From Streptomyces griseus subsp. griseus (GTDB taxonomy: Bacteria; Actinomycetota; Actinomycetes; Streptomycetales; Streptomycetaceae): 64,000 nt of DNA. The translations under genes and the position numbers were made by a program. How positions within the stretch are numbered: position 1 is the first letter of the stretch; each line of letters begins with the position of its first letter. Positions 32,227-41,219 of the stretch are shown here, in pieces. The stretch is taken from assembly GCF_003610995.1 (NCBI RefSeq), contig NZ_CP032543.1, positions 1,054,001 through 1,118,000 on the forward strand. Reading direction: 5' to 3'. Under the pieces are notes generated by a model. The model saw only the letters and a list, made by a program, of their open reading frames with translations. It had not been told where the DNA came from and ran no database searches.

Positions 32227-33301
32227 GAGAGCAGAGGATAGCGCTACTACGTCGGGGCCGATAGCGGTCACCACCGGTATGGAGACCTCACCGACGCCGA
32301 CCGCGGTCTCGGCGCCGACCCGTGGCATGGCCACGGCCCCGGAACCGGTCCCCGCCCCGGCCCCGGGTGCGCCGCAGCACACCCCCCGGGCGCCCGCCCG
32401 CCGTGGCACGCTGCTCGCCGCACTCGGCGTCGTGGCCTTCTCACTGACCTTCCCCTCCACCGCCTGGGGCCTGGAGAGCTTCGGCCCCTGGTCCCTCGTC
32501 GCCCTGCGCTCCACGCTCGCCGCCCTCATCGCGGGCTGCTTTCTGCTGGCCGTCCGGGCGCCGGTGCCCGCACGCCGCCACTGGGGCGGGCTCGCGGTGG
32601 TGGCGGGCGGTGTGGTGGTCGGGTTCCCGCTGCTGACGACCCTCGCCCTCCAGACCTCCACCACCTCGCACGCGGCCGTGGTGGTGGGGCTGCTGCCGCT
32701 GACGACGGCGGTACTGGGGTCCCTCCGTACCGGCGAACGCCCGTCCGTCACGTTCTGGGTCGCGGCCCTCGCCGGGGCGGCCGTCGTCATCGGCTTCACC
32801 GTGCAGCAGGGTGGCGGCTCCCTGACCTCGGGCGACCTGTATCTGTTCGGCGCGCTGCTCGTCTGCGCGGCCGGCTACACCGAGGGTGGCCGGCTGGCGC
32901 GGGTGATGCCGGGGTGGCAGGTGATCGGCTGGGCGCTGATCCTGTGCCTGCCGTTCGCGGTGGCGGGCACCGCGGTGGCTCTGCCGCTGGAGCCGGTCCA
33001 CCTCACCGCGCACGGCGTCCTCGGCCTGGTCTGGGTGGCCGCCGGATCGACCTTCTTCGGCCTCTACGTCTGGTACAAGGGCATGGCCGAGATCGGTGTC
33101 CCCCGCGCCAGCCAACTCCAGCTCGCGCAGCCGCTGTTGACGCTGGCGTGGTCCGTCCTGCTGCTCGGCGAGGAGGTCTCGGCGGCGGCTCCCCTCGCGG
33201 CGGTGGCGGTGCTGGTGTGCATCGCGGCCACCCAGCGGACGGGGCGCCGGAGCCGGGCCGAGCGGCGCGCGGCCCGGGAGACCGGTTCGGTACGGTCATA
33301 G
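32225..33301 (+). CDS. EamA/DMT-family transporter
   Basis: The 358-residue protein has about ten hydrophobic segments in two EamA repeats, for example LLAALGVVAFSLTFPSTAWG and LYLFGALLVCAAGYTEGGRL. Such proteins export amino acids or metabolites. It is divergent from a MocR regulator, a common pairing. The ATG at 32225 gives a 55-residue Thr/Pro/Ala-rich soluble N-terminus; ATGs at 32279 and 32327 are alternatives without clear ribosome-binding sites. With the ATG at 32225, a TACGCT box five bases upstream would give a leaderless mRNA. Confidence 0.88.
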   Translation: MRAEDSATTSGPIAVTTGMETSPTPTAVSAPTRGMATAPEPVPAPAPGAPQHTPRAPARRGTLLAALGVVAFSLTFPSTAWGLESFGPWSLVALRSTLAALIAGCFLLAVRAPVPARRHWGGLAVVAGGVVVGFPLLTTLALQTSTTSHAAVVVGLLPLTTAVLGSLRTGERPSVTFWVAALAGAAVVIGFTVQQGGGSLTSGDLYLFGALLVCAAGYTEGGRLARVMPGWQVIGWALILCLPFAVAGTAVALPLEPVHLTAHGVLGLVWVAAGSTFFGLYVWYKGMAEIGVPRASQLQLAQPLLTLAWSVLLLGEEVSAAAPLAAVAVLVCIAATQRTGRRSRAERRAARETGSVRS

Positions 33302-33400
33302 GCTGGGAGGTACGGACCGCCACATCGAGGCACCCCGGGGCTGGCAGCCGCAGTAGAGAGGGCCGGGGTCCGAGCGGCCCCGGCCCCTCACCGGCGCGGG

Positions 33401-34702
33401 TCAGCGTGGCGCGCGGGCCACGTCCTGGTAGTGGTCGGCGACCACCCGCGCCATCGCGCCGATCCGGTCCGCCGCCACATGCTTGGCGGAGAAGAAGATG
33501 TGGCCTCCCGCCTCCTCGTGGTCGCGGGCGAGGGTGAGGTGGCGGGAGAGTTCCGCCGGGTCCTGCCAGGCGGCTGGCTGGGCGGGGTCACCGGCCTTGT
33601 ACAGCGCCTCCCCGACGTACAGGCCGACGCCTGTGCCCCGTACGGTCGCGGCCCACCAGGCGAGGACCTTGGCGTAGTCGGCGGCCGCCAGGCCGATGTG
33701 CCAGTAGATCTGCGGGGCGATGTAGTCGATCCAGCCTTGCTTGACCCACTTACGGGTGTCGGCGTGCAGGTCGTCGTAGGTCTCGACGCCCGCCCGGGTG
33801 TCGGAGCCGAGCGGGTCGGTGGTCTTGTTGCGCCAGACGGCGAACGGGCTGATGCCGAACCGGACGCCCTGCCGGGTCTCCCGGATCCGCTCGCCCATCT
33901 CGCGCACCAGCCGGTCCACGTTGTCGCGGCGCCAGGCGGCCTTGTCCGGGAAGCCGGAGCCGTACCGGGCGTAGGCGGCGTCATCCTTGAACTCCTGGCC
34001 CGCCACCGGGTACGGGTAGAAGTAGTCGTCCCAGTGCACCGCGTCGATCTCGTAGCGGCGGACGGCGTCCAGCATGGCGTCCTGGACGAAGCGGCGGACC
34101 TCCGGCAGGCCAGGGTTGTAGTAGAGCTTCCCGCCGTACGGCAGGACCCAGCCGGGGTTGCGCCGGGCCGGGTGGGAGGCGGCGAGGCGGGTGGGGTCCG
34201 TGTGGTTCGCCACCCGGTACGGGTTGAACCAGGCGTGCAGCTCCAGGCCCCGGTCGTGCGCCTCGCGAACAGCGGTGGCGAGCGGGTCCCAGCCCGGGTC
34301 CTGGCCCTGGACCCCGGTGAGGCAGTCGGCCCACGGTTCGTGCGGGGAGGGCCACAGGGCGTCCGCCGTGGGGCGGACCTGGAGCACCACCGCGTTGAGC
34401 CGCAGCCGGACGGCCCGGTCCAGGTGGGCGATCAGTTCCGTCCGCTGGGCCGCCGCCGTCAGGCCCGCCTTCGAGGGCCAGTCCAGGTTGGCGACCGTGG
34501 CGATCCACACGCCGCGCAGCTCACCCCGCGCGAAGAGGTCCTCGCCGCCGCCTCCTCCCCGTACGGCCCGGCTCGTCCGCGCGGCCACCGCGTCACTCCC
34601 CGTCGTCACCGCCGCCAGCAGTCCGGCCGCACCGACCACCAGCGCCCTCCGGGTCATCCCTGTACGTCGCATACGCCACACTCGTCCCTTCACGTCGGCC
34701 AT
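33401..34702 (-). CDS. Secreted GH10-like glycosyl hydrolase (DUF187 family)
   Basis: The 433-residue protein has a twin-arginine-like signal (TRRALVVGAAGLLAAVTTG). The following domain opens with ELRGVWIATVANLDWPSKAG and contains LELHAWFNPYRVANH and IDAVHWDDYFYPYP, the hallmarks of the GHL10 family of putative cell-wall or exopolysaccharide glycosidases. The ATG at 34702 has a GAGGGGGG stretch; ATGs at 34672 and 34657 remain possible and would start nearer the signal. The substrate is unknown. Confidence 0.86.
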   Translation of the reverse strand: MADVKGRVWRMRRTGMTRRALVVGAAGLLAAVTTGSDAVAARTSRAVRGGGGGEDLFARGELRGVWIATVANLDWPSKAGLTAAAQRTELIAHLDRAVRLRLNAVVLQVRPTADALWPSPHEPWADCLTGVQGQDPGWDPLATAVREAHDRGLELHAWFNPYRVANHTDPTRLAASHPARRNPGWVLPYGGKLYYNPGLPEVRRFVQDAMLDAVRRYEIDAVHWDDYFYPYPVAGQEFKDDAAYARYGSGFPDKAAWRRDNVDRLVREMGERIRETRQGVRFGISPFAVWRNKTTDPLGSDTRAGVETYDDLHADTRKWVKQGWIDYIAPQIYWHIGLAAADYAKVLAWWAATVRGTGVGLYVGEALYKAGDPAQPAAWQDPAELSRHLTLARDHEEAGGHIFFSAKHVAADRIGAMARVVADHYQDVARAPR

Positions 34703-34856
34703 CACCCCCCTCGCTCCACGTAACAGGATGATGCCCTTCCGTAGCCGTATGACCCGCAGGTCACCGGGGTGGGCTCGCGGAGTAACGTCATGGGGTCGAG
34801 GCGGGCACCGGAACCAGACGGGATCCTGCACTGCGGAGTACAGCGAAAGGCACGAG

Positions 34857-35726
34857 GTGACGGACTCTATGGCCGACATTGCACGCGTCGGGGTGGTCGG
34901 CTGTGGCCAGATGGGCGCAGGTATCGCGGAGGTGTGCGCGCGCAGCGGCCTCGAGGTGAAGGTCGCCGAGACCACCGGTGAGGCGCTGGAGATCGGCCGC
35001 ACCCGGCTGCACAACTCCCTCTCGAAGGCCGCCGAACGCGGCAAGATCACCGAGCAGGAGCGGGACGAGACCCTCGGCCGGCTGAGCTTCACCACCGATC
35101 TCGGGGAGTTCGCCGACCGCGACCTCGTCATCGAGGCCGTCGTGGAGAACGAGCAGGTCAAGACGGAGATCTTCCAGGTCCTGGACCAGGTGGTGGTCCG
35201 GCAGGACGCGATCCTCGCCTCCAACACCTCCTCCATCCCGCTGGTGAAGCTGGCCGTGGCGACCTCGCGTCCGGACCGGGTCATCGGCATCCACTTCTTC
35301 AACCCGGCGCCCGTCCAGAAGCTGGTGGAGCTGATCCCGGCGCTGACCACGTCGGACGAGACGATCGCGCGCGCCGAGGCCGTCGTGCAGGACGTGCTGG
35401 GCAAGCACCCGATCCGCGCCCAGGACCGGTCCGGCTTCGTCGTCAACGCGCTGCTGATCCCGTATCTGCTTTCGGCGATCCGGATGTTCGAGTCGGGCAT
35501 CGCGAGCCGCGAGGACATCGACAACGGCATGGAGATGGGCTGCGCCCACCCGATGGGCCCGCTGAAGCTCGCGGACCTGATCGGCCTGGACACCGTCGCC
35601 TCGGTCGCGGATTCGATGTACGCGGAGTACAAGGAGCCGCTGTACGCCGCTCCCCCGCTGCTCCAGCGGATGGTCGACGCGGGGCGCCTCGGCCGGAAGA
35701 CCGGATCGGGCTTCTACGCCTACTGA
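34857..35726 (+). CDS. 3-hydroxybutyryl-CoA dehydrogenase
   Basis: The 289-residue NAD(P)-dependent enzyme oxidises or reduces (S)-3-hydroxyacyl-CoA in fatty-acid or butanoyl metabolism. The Rossmann motif is GVVGCGQMGAGIAEVCARSG. The catalytic region is DRVIGIHFFNPAPVQKLVEL, with NTSSIPL before it. The C-terminal domain (GFVVNALLIPYLLSAIRMFE) forms the dimer. The GTG at 34857 is used; the ATG at 34869 (MADIARVG) is equally plausible. Confidence 0.94.
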   Translation: MTDSMADIARVGVVGCGQMGAGIAEVCARSGLEVKVAETTGEALEIGRTRLHNSLSKAAERGKITEQERDETLGRLSFTTDLGEFADRDLVIEAVVENEQVKTEIFQVLDQVVVRQDAILASNTSSIPLVKLAVATSRPDRVIGIHFFNPAPVQKLVELIPALTTSDETIARAEAVVQDVLGKHPIRAQDRSGFVVNALLIPYLLSAIRMFESGIASREDIDNGMEMGCAHPMGPLKLADLIGLDTVASVADSMYAEYKEPLYAAPPLLQRMVDAGRLGRKTGSGFYAY

Positions 35727-35807
35727 CCGTCCCACCGGCGGGGTCGGCGCCCCTGCGGCCGGCCCCGCCGGGCAGGTCACCGCACGGTGGGCGAAGGCCT
35801 CTGCGCC

Positions 35808-36272
35808 TCAGTCGGCCTGCTTCTCCAGGTGGGCGATGACCCGGCCCGAAATCTTGGTGAGTGCGGCCAACTCGTCCTCGGCCAGGGCCTCGATGAACAG
35901 CCGTCGCACATGTTCGACGTGCACGGGCGCGGCCTCCTCGATGGCCTGGTATCCGGCCGGGGTGGCGACGACGAAGGACCCCCGTCCGTCGTCGGGGCAC
36001 TCCTCCTTGCCCACCAGCCCTCGCCTCGCCATACGCCCCACCTGGTGGGACATCCGGCTCTTCTCCCACTCCACCAGCTTGGTGAGGTCCATGAAGCGCA
36101 TCCGTCCACCGGCCTCGGTGAGCTTGGCCAGCACGATGAAGTCGGCGGCCGACATGCCGGAGTCGGCCTGGACGTAACGGGAGAGACGCCCGATGAGTTT
36201 CTCCTGCATGCGGATGAAACCGTCCCAGGCGGCCTGCTCCTCCGGGGTCAGCCAGCGCGGTGTCGCGTTCAT
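35808..36272 (-). CDS. MarR-family transcriptional regulator
   Basis: The 154-residue winged-helix protein contains MSAADFIVLAKLTEAGGRMR, EKSRMSHQVGRMARRGLV with recognition helix, and the wing DDGRGSFVVATPAGYQAIE. MarR proteins of this type usually bind TTGA/TCAA-type palindromes and respond to phenolics or oxidants. Matching GTTGA-N4-TCAAC sites lie at 36912-36953 and 41220-41235, so it probably controls the redox genes around them. Confidence 0.88.
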   Translation of the reverse strand: MNATPRWLTPEEQAAWDGFIRMQEKLIGRLSRYVQADSGMSAADFIVLAKLTEAGGRMRFMDLTKLVEWEKSRMSHQVGRMARRGLVGKEECPDDGRGSFVVATPAGYQAIEEAAPVHVEHVRRLFIEALAEDELAALTKISGRVIAHLEKQAD

Positions 36273-36362
36273 GGACCAAGCGTATCGAGGTCGTCGACGC
36301 CTCCCCCGGCCGCTCCCCGCGCTCCGCGGCGTCGACGGGCCGGGACAGCCGGGCGCACGCGC

Positions 36363-36790
36363 TCAGCCAGGCCGCCCCGGGCTTGCGGGCTCGTAGTCCT
36401 TCAGGCCGTACCCGGACAACGGGAAGGACTCGGTGAACGAGCCGCGTCCGAGAATCACCTCGGGGCGCCCGCCGGACAGCGCACCGACCGCGGCGAACCG
36501 CTGGAACACGCGCACCGGGTCGTCCGAGGACAGCACCGTGACACCCGACGCGAGCCGGATGCGCTCGGTGACGGTCGCGATGCCCGCGAGCACGGTCTCG
36601 GGGCTGGAGATGGGGAACTCGGGGGGCGGTGCTCCCCCAGCGCGACCACGTCGATACCGACCTCGTCGGCCAGGACCGCCTCGGTCACCGCCGCACGGAT
36701 CGCTTCAGCGTGCGTGCCGACCTCCCCCCGCCCGTCCCGGGGCAGGTCGCCGAAGCTGTCGATTCCGCATGCGATGTGCGCAGCGTCCAT
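36363..36790 (-). pseudogene. Frameshifted, truncated LLM-class flavin-dependent oxidoreductase
   Basis: The N-terminal part (MDAAHIACGIDSFGDLPRDG to EVGIDVVALGEH) is in one frame. The continuation (TVLAGIATVTERIRLASGVT, VLSSDDPVRVFQRFAAVGAL, PEVILGRGSF) is in another. The switch falls at a G-run at 36621-36626, where one extra G would restore the frame. Even corrected, the product stops at ~148 residues, against ~330 for the F420/FMN luciferase-like family, so the 3' part is also missing. It is divergent from the MoaF-like gene, across the MarR-type sites. Confidence 0.8.
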
Positions 36791-36911
36791 CGCGGGCCTT
36801 CCTTCCCTGCTCATGGCCTGTCGGCGCGAGATCGCACACCCCTGGGCAGCAGCGTGGCGGGGCCGGCGGGGTCCGCGCGATCACGGGCGCCCGACCACCC
36901 CGGAGCAGTTA

Positions 36912-36953
36912 GTTGACACATCAACCTTGCCGTTTTATTGTTTACATATCAAC
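36912..36953. promoter_or_regulatory. Two MarR-type operator sites in the divergent promoter
   Basis: GTTGACACATCAAC (36912-36925) is a perfect GTTGA-N4-TCAAC palindrome. GTTTACATATCAAC (36940-36953) is a near copy, in phase with it at 28 bp. The island is strikingly AT-rich and lies between the oxidoreductase remnant and the MoaF-like gene. The same palindrome recurs at 41220. Confidence 0.7.
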
Positions 36954-36986
36954 AAAAGTACGGTGCAGGCGAAGAAGGGAACCGCC

Positions 36987-37304
36987 ATGTCCCACCCCCT
37001 GGTCGGCAAGAGCTTCCGGTTCGACATCGGGCCTCTCAAGGTGGACTTCACCTTCGACTCGGCGTCTCAGGGCAGTTTCGTGGTGGAGGAGGGCGGAGGG
37101 CTCGCACCCGACGGCCACACCGAGACCGTGCGACTCGACCTCAGGGAGATCCGGGAGGGCCTCTATCTGAACTCCTGGACCGAGAGCAGCGGGGCCACCG
37201 TGACGCACCTGGAGGACTTCGCGAACGCCACGGTGTACTCCAACGTCACCGTCGACGGCGTCCTCCACAACTTCGTCGGAACCATCAAGGAGGCAGGCGC
37301 ATGA
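36987..37304 (+). CDS. MoaF-like small domain protein
   Basis: The 105-residue soluble protein, MSHPLVGKSFRFDIGPLKVD and so on, has beta-strand-rich patterns (TVTHLEDFANATVYSNVTVD) resembling the MoaF-related calycin-like domain. Ligand and role are unknown. AAGGGA precedes the ATG. Its stop overlaps the start of the SnoaL-like gene (ATGA), so the two are coupled. MarR-type sites lie in its promoter. Confidence 0.65.
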   Translation: MSHPLVGKSFRFDIGPLKVDFTFDSASQGSFVVEEGGGLAPDGHTETVRLDLREIREGLYLNSWTESSGATVTHLEDFANATVYSNVTVDGVLHNFVGTIKEAGA

Positions 37305-37680
37305 AGGACGACGACCAGGCCCGGCGCAACATCGGGACCGTCACCACCGCGATGCGCGAACTCTTCGTCGAGAAGGACCTCACCGCACTCGACCGCTACT
37401 GGGCCGAGCCCTACGTGCAGCACAGCCCCCAGATGCCCGACGGGCTCGGCACGCTCCGCGCCGCCGTGCCCGGCCTTGAAGGGTTCTCCTGGGAACCGCA
37501 GCGCGTGGCCGCGCAGGGCGATCTGGTCTTCACCCACAGCCTCGTGCACGGCTGGGGTCCCGGCCCACGGTGATCGTCGACATCTTCCGCCTGGAGGAGG
37601 GGCGCATCGTGGAGCACTGGGACGTGGTCCAGGAGCTCGTCCGGCCCGAAGAGACAGCCAGCGGCAACAGCATGGTCTGA
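37301..37680 (+). pseudogene. SnoaL/NTF2-like protein gene with a single-base frameshift
   Basis: The first 88 codons (MKDDDQARRNIGTVTTAMRE to FTHSLVHGWGPGP) are in one frame. The conserved end (TVIVDIFRLEEGRIVEHWDV, then VQELVRPEETA) lies in the next frame, with the switch near 37563-37567 in a CCC run. The 380-bp span is one base short of a complete reading frame. The family is the SnoaL-like polyketide-cyclase fold, typical of small stress or detoxification enzymes. It may be a true pseudogene or a sequencing error. Confidence 0.8.
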
Positions 37681-37798
37681 TCCCTTCCGCCCGGCCGCCG
37701 TGGTTCTCGGTGACCGTCCGGCCTCCTTCCGCCCCACGGAGAGCGACGGGGCGGAAGGAGGCCGCCGGGCTGCCCGGCACCGTCCGGAAGGCTTGGGG

Positions 37799-38755
37799 TT
37801 ACGTGGGCGACCAGCGCGGTGTGGAGGTCCCGTCCCACCGGAAGGGGTCGTCCTCCAGCGCCGCCCGGTCCCACTTCCCGTGCACCGCGGCGGCCTCGTA
37901 GGTGGTGTGCAGGAACTCGCTGACCGCACGGTCGGGGTCCGGCGCCGAGCGGGCGGCTTCGTAGGGCAGCAGGAACTGCTTGAACTCGGAGCTGAAATAG
38001 GCGCCTTCGGGGCCGACCGGGTGGTCGGCGAACCCGTCGGGCTCAGGGTAGGCGTAGGCGTAGAAGGCCCCTTCCTCACCGCCGCCGGGCCAGAATCCGC
38101 AGCTGGACAGCTCGCGGGAGTAGCCCTCGACCATGACCCAGTCCCCGCAGTTCGGTGCGCCACCGGGGTGCGGCGGCGCCTCGCGGCCGGAGAAGCGGGT
38201 GCAGGCGAGATCCATCGCGCCCCAGAAGAAGTGCACCGGGCTGACCTTGCCGATGAAGTGCGACCGGAACTCGCCCATCACCCGGTTCGCCTGGAGCAGT
38301 TGGCGCCAGAACAGGTTCGCCGCCTCGGCGTCGTAGGAGGCGTGCTCGCGGTCCTCGGCGAAGGGGATCGCCGGCTCGACCTCGTTGGGGTGCGGATGGA
38401 TCGGCGCCTCGATCCCGAGGGTGCCGAGTGTGTGCAGCACCTGGGCGTAGAACTCGGCCACCGCCATGGGCCGGAGCGGGAAGCCCGCCGCGCCGCCGTC
38501 GCTGCTGCGGACCTCGAGCCGGTGGCCGACGAAGTCGAACTCGATCTCGAACGCCCCGGAGCGGTACGGGATGGTCGACGTGGTCAGGCCACGGGGGCTC
38601 ACGTACAGCGTGACCTGCCACCAGTGGTTGACCATGGGGGCGTGGGCCATGCGGATCTTGCCCACGATCTGGGTCCACATGTGCAGGGTGTCGCGGGTCG
38701 CGGTCCAGTCGGCGACTCTCAGGATCGGCCAGTTCGTGGCGGCTTGTGCGGTCAT
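37799..38755 (-). CDS. DUF5996 family protein
   Basis: The 318-residue soluble protein starts with NWPILRVADWTATRDTLHMW and includes GKIRMAHAPMVNHWWQVTLY and VSPVHFFWGAMDLACTRFSG, the conserved Trp/His-rich segments I associate with DUF5996. The function is unknown. It is intact, unlike several neighbours. It lies convergent with the SnoaL-like remnant and downstream of the flavodoxin-like gene. Confidence 0.82.
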   Translation of the reverse strand: MTAQAATNWPILRVADWTATRDTLHMWTQIVGKIRMAHAPMVNHWWQVTLYVSPRGLTTSTIPYRSGAFEIEFDFVGHRLEVRSSDGGAAGFPLRPMAVAEFYAQVLHTLGTLGIEAPIHPHPNEVEPAIPFAEDREHASYDAEAANLFWRQLLQANRVMGEFRSHFIGKVSPVHFFWGAMDLACTRFSGREAPPHPGGAPNCGDWVMVEGYSRELSSCGFWPGGGEEGAFYAYAYPEPDGFADHPVGPEGAYFSSEFKQFLLPYEAARSAPDPDRAVSEFLHTTYEAAAVHGKWDRAALEDDPFRWDGTSTPRWSPT

Positions 38756-38790
38756 CGCGTCTCACATCCTCGGTAGGGCCTTCGAAAGGG

Positions 38791-38822
38791 GTCAGCGGTA
38801 CTCGGGGTCAGCGGTACTCGGG
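38791..38822. repeat. 16-bp tandem duplication at the end of the flavodoxin-like gene
   Basis: Two exact copies of GTCAGCGGTACTCGGG occur back to back. The duplication repeats the last codons (PEYR) and the stop codon of the minus-strand flavodoxin-like gene, so translation ends at the first copy. It looks like a recent slippage event. Confidence 0.8.
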
Positions 38823-39533
38823 GTTGGCGTGGTCGGGGCGGCAGCCGGCGTCCCAGGCCGAGCGCTGGTTCCCGTAGGCGGGGATGCCTCCGGAGTCGCG
38901 GATCATGGCCGCGGCGTGGAGGAGGTTGTACGTCATGAACGAGACGTTCCGGTTGGTGAAGTCGTTCTCCGGTCCGCCGGACCCCTCGTCGAGGTAGGAC
39001 GGGCCCGGACCGACCTCGCCCAGCCAGCCGGCGTCGGCCTGGGGCGGGATGGTGTAACCGATGTGCTGGAGGCTGTAGAGGATGTTCATGGCGCAGTGTT
39101 TGAGGCCGTCCTCGTTGCCCGTGAGCAGACAGCCGCCGACCCGCCCGTAGTAGGCGTACTGTCCCTGTTCGTTGAGGACGCCGGAGTAGCCGTAGAGCCG
39201 TTCGATCACCCGCCGGGTGACGGAACTGTTGTCACCGAGCCAGATCGACCCTCCGATGACCAGGATGTCGGCGGCGAGGACCCGGCGGAGGAGCGCGGGC
39301 CACTCGTCGGTGTTCCAGCCGTGCTCGGTCATGTCCGGGCGGACGCCGGTGGCGATGTCGTGGTCGACGGCGCGGATCTGGTCGACGCTCACGCCGTTGG
39401 CTTCCATGATGGCAACGCTGCGGTCGATCACGCCCTGGGTGTGGCTGAGTTCGGGAGACCGCTTCAGGGTGCAGTTGATGTACATCGCGCTCAGCCCGGA
39501 GAAGTCGGGCTTCTCGGTCACGGGAGCGTCCAT
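38808..39533 (-). CDS. Flavodoxin / NADPH-dependent FMN reductase family protein
   Basis: The 241-residue protein has a flavodoxin fold. SAMYINCTLKRSPELSHTQG is the first strand and FMN phosphate loop, and AADILVIGGSIWLGDNSSVT is the second flavin-contact loop. Such reductases reduce quinones or FMN. The ATG at 39533 (MDAPVTEKPD) has AAAGGA upstream; a longer open frame is unsupported. It sits with the quinone-oxidoreductase remnant in the MarR island. Confidence 0.85.
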   Translation of the reverse strand: MDAPVTEKPDFSGLSAMYINCTLKRSPELSHTQGVIDRSVAIMEANGVSVDQIRAVDHDIATGVRPDMTEHGWNTDEWPALLRRVLAADILVIGGSIWLGDNSSVTRRVIERLYGYSGVLNEQGQYAYYGRVGGCLLTGNEDGLKHCAMNILYSLQHIGYTIPPQADAGWLGEVGPGPSYLDEGSGGPENDFTNRNVSFMTYNLLHAAAMIRDSGGIPAYGNQRSAWDAGCRPDHANPEYR

Positions 39534-39758
39534 CGTGATGGTCCTTTCCGGCTGTCGGGTGCGGTCGGCCCGGCGGACCGACGGTGCGTGTCCGGGAGGG
39601 CGGTACGGCGGCTGGTGGTGCATGTGGAGACGGGAGCGCCCGGCTCACCGGGGTCCGTACGGGGAAAGACAAACCGCTCCGAGGACGGCCGGGACGGCGA
39701 CACGGCGAGGTGCCGCGCCCCTTTTCCCGAACGGAGCGGCGCCCCGCCCGGACCTGCC

Positions 39759-40678
39759 CTACGCCGGTACGACGACGAGCTTGCCGCTCAGATGCCCCGC
39801 CCGGCTCACCGCCAGCGCCTCGGCGGCCCTCTCCAGGGGGTAGGTGCCCGCGACGGGCACCCGCAGCCGCCCTTCCCCGATGAGGTCGAGGATGCCGCCC
39901 AGCGCCTCGGACCCCCCGGCTCCCGGCTCGGTGGCGTGGATCCGGATTCCGGTGTCCGCGGCGTCGAAGGCAACCAGGGAGAGAACGCGCTCCGGACCGC
40001 CGGCGAGCTCGATCGAATCCGGGATCTCACCACGGCCCGAGGCGTCGAGGACCGCGTCGACCCCTCGGGGGGAGACGGCGCGTACCCGGTCGACGAGACC
40101 CGTGCCGTAGGTGACCGGCTCGACGCCGAAGGAGCGGAGGAGCTCATGGTTGCGTTGGCCCGCCGTGCCGATGACCCGGGCGCCGCGCGCGAGGGCCACC
40201 TGGCCGGCGAACGTCCCCACGCCACCGGCCGCGGCGTGGATCAGCAGCGTCTCCCCCTCGGCGACCTGGAGCTCGTCGAGAACCTGCCAGGCGGTGATCC
40301 CGGTACCGGCCAGAGTCGCGGCGACCTCCCAGGGAACGGAGGCGGGCCGGGCCACCAGGGCGGCGGGGTCGGCGAGCGCCGACCGGGCGTAGGAAGGGTC
40401 ACAGAGGCCCCCAGCACCTCGTCACCGACGGCGAAGGCGGTCACGCCTTCGCCGACCTGGTCGACCACTCCGGCCACATCGGAGCCGAGGCCGCCCGGAA
40501 GGTCGAGGGGCATCATCCGGCGCATCCCACCGGAAAGGATCTTCCAGTCGACCGGGTTGACGCCTGCGGCCCGCACCGCGAGCCGCACCTGTCCCGGGCC
40601 CGCCGTGAGCGGGGGGACATCGACGACGCGCAGCACATCGGGGGTGCCGTACTCGGAGAACCGCACTGCGAGGGACAT
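39759..40678 (-). pseudogene. Frameshifted quinone oxidoreductase / zinc-type alcohol dehydrogenase (MDR)
   Basis: The N-terminal GroES-like part (MSLAVRFSEYGTPDVLRVVD to GDEVLGASVT) and the C-terminal NADPH domain (LLIHAAAGGVGTFAGQVALA to SGKLVVVPA) are both well conserved but in different frames. The break is near 40391-40400, and adding one C on the coding strand restores SYARSALADPAALVARPA. The 920-bp span is one base short of a frame. It would otherwise be a normal ~306-residue NADPH:quinone reductase. Confidence 0.85.
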
Positions 40679-40835
40679 GTGATCGACTCCGCCTCTCGGG
40701 TGGTACGTGGGACGGCGGGCTCGGCCGCGACACCCGCCGCGGCGTCCCGCAGGGCCGCACCGGGGCCCACCGCGGATCCTCCCGTTCCGCTCGGACGCGC
40801 GGCTCGTACCGCCGTCCCGCCCCCGGGCCGGTTCC

Positions 40836-41144
40836 TCAGTCGCTGACCTTGCTGCGGGACTGGTAGAGCAGCTCCTGGTACTCGGGGTGCCGGGCGATCC
40901 AGCCCGCGAAGAAGGGGCAGGTGGCCAGGACCCGCAGGTCCGCCGCCCGCGCCTCGTCCAGGGCGGTCCGGGCCAGCGCGGACCCCACTCCCCTGCCCTC
41001 GTAGGCCGGCTCGACCACGGTGTGCACGAAGGCGATGAGCTCCGCCGTACGGATGTACTGCGCGAAGCCCGCCGGCTCGGCCTCACCGTCGACGCGGGCC
41101 TCGTAGCGGTTCGCCTGGGGCACGTCGCTCACTTCGACCGCCAT
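40836..41144 (-). CDS. GNAT-family N-acetyltransferase (NATD1-like, small)
   Basis: The 102-residue protein matches the single-domain NATD1/YidJ group: FVHTVVEPAYEGRGVGSALA is the acetyl-CoA-binding motif and LRVLATCPFFAGWIARHPEY is the conserved C-terminal half. The substrate is unknown. A perfect AGTTGAT-gt-ATCAACT palindrome lies about 75 bp upstream of the start, suggesting control by the MarR regulator of the same island. Confidence 0.88.
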   Translation of the reverse strand: MAVEVSDVPQANRYEARVDGEAEPAGFAQYIRTAELIAFVHTVVEPAYEGRGVGSALARTALDEARAADLRVLATCPFFAGWIARHPEYQELLYQSRSKVSD

Positions 41145-41219
41145 GTCTCCTCCTTGCGGGCCTGCTCACGATCGGGACGACGGGTCTCCGTCGGCCATGG
41201 CCTCACCCTAACCCCAGAC

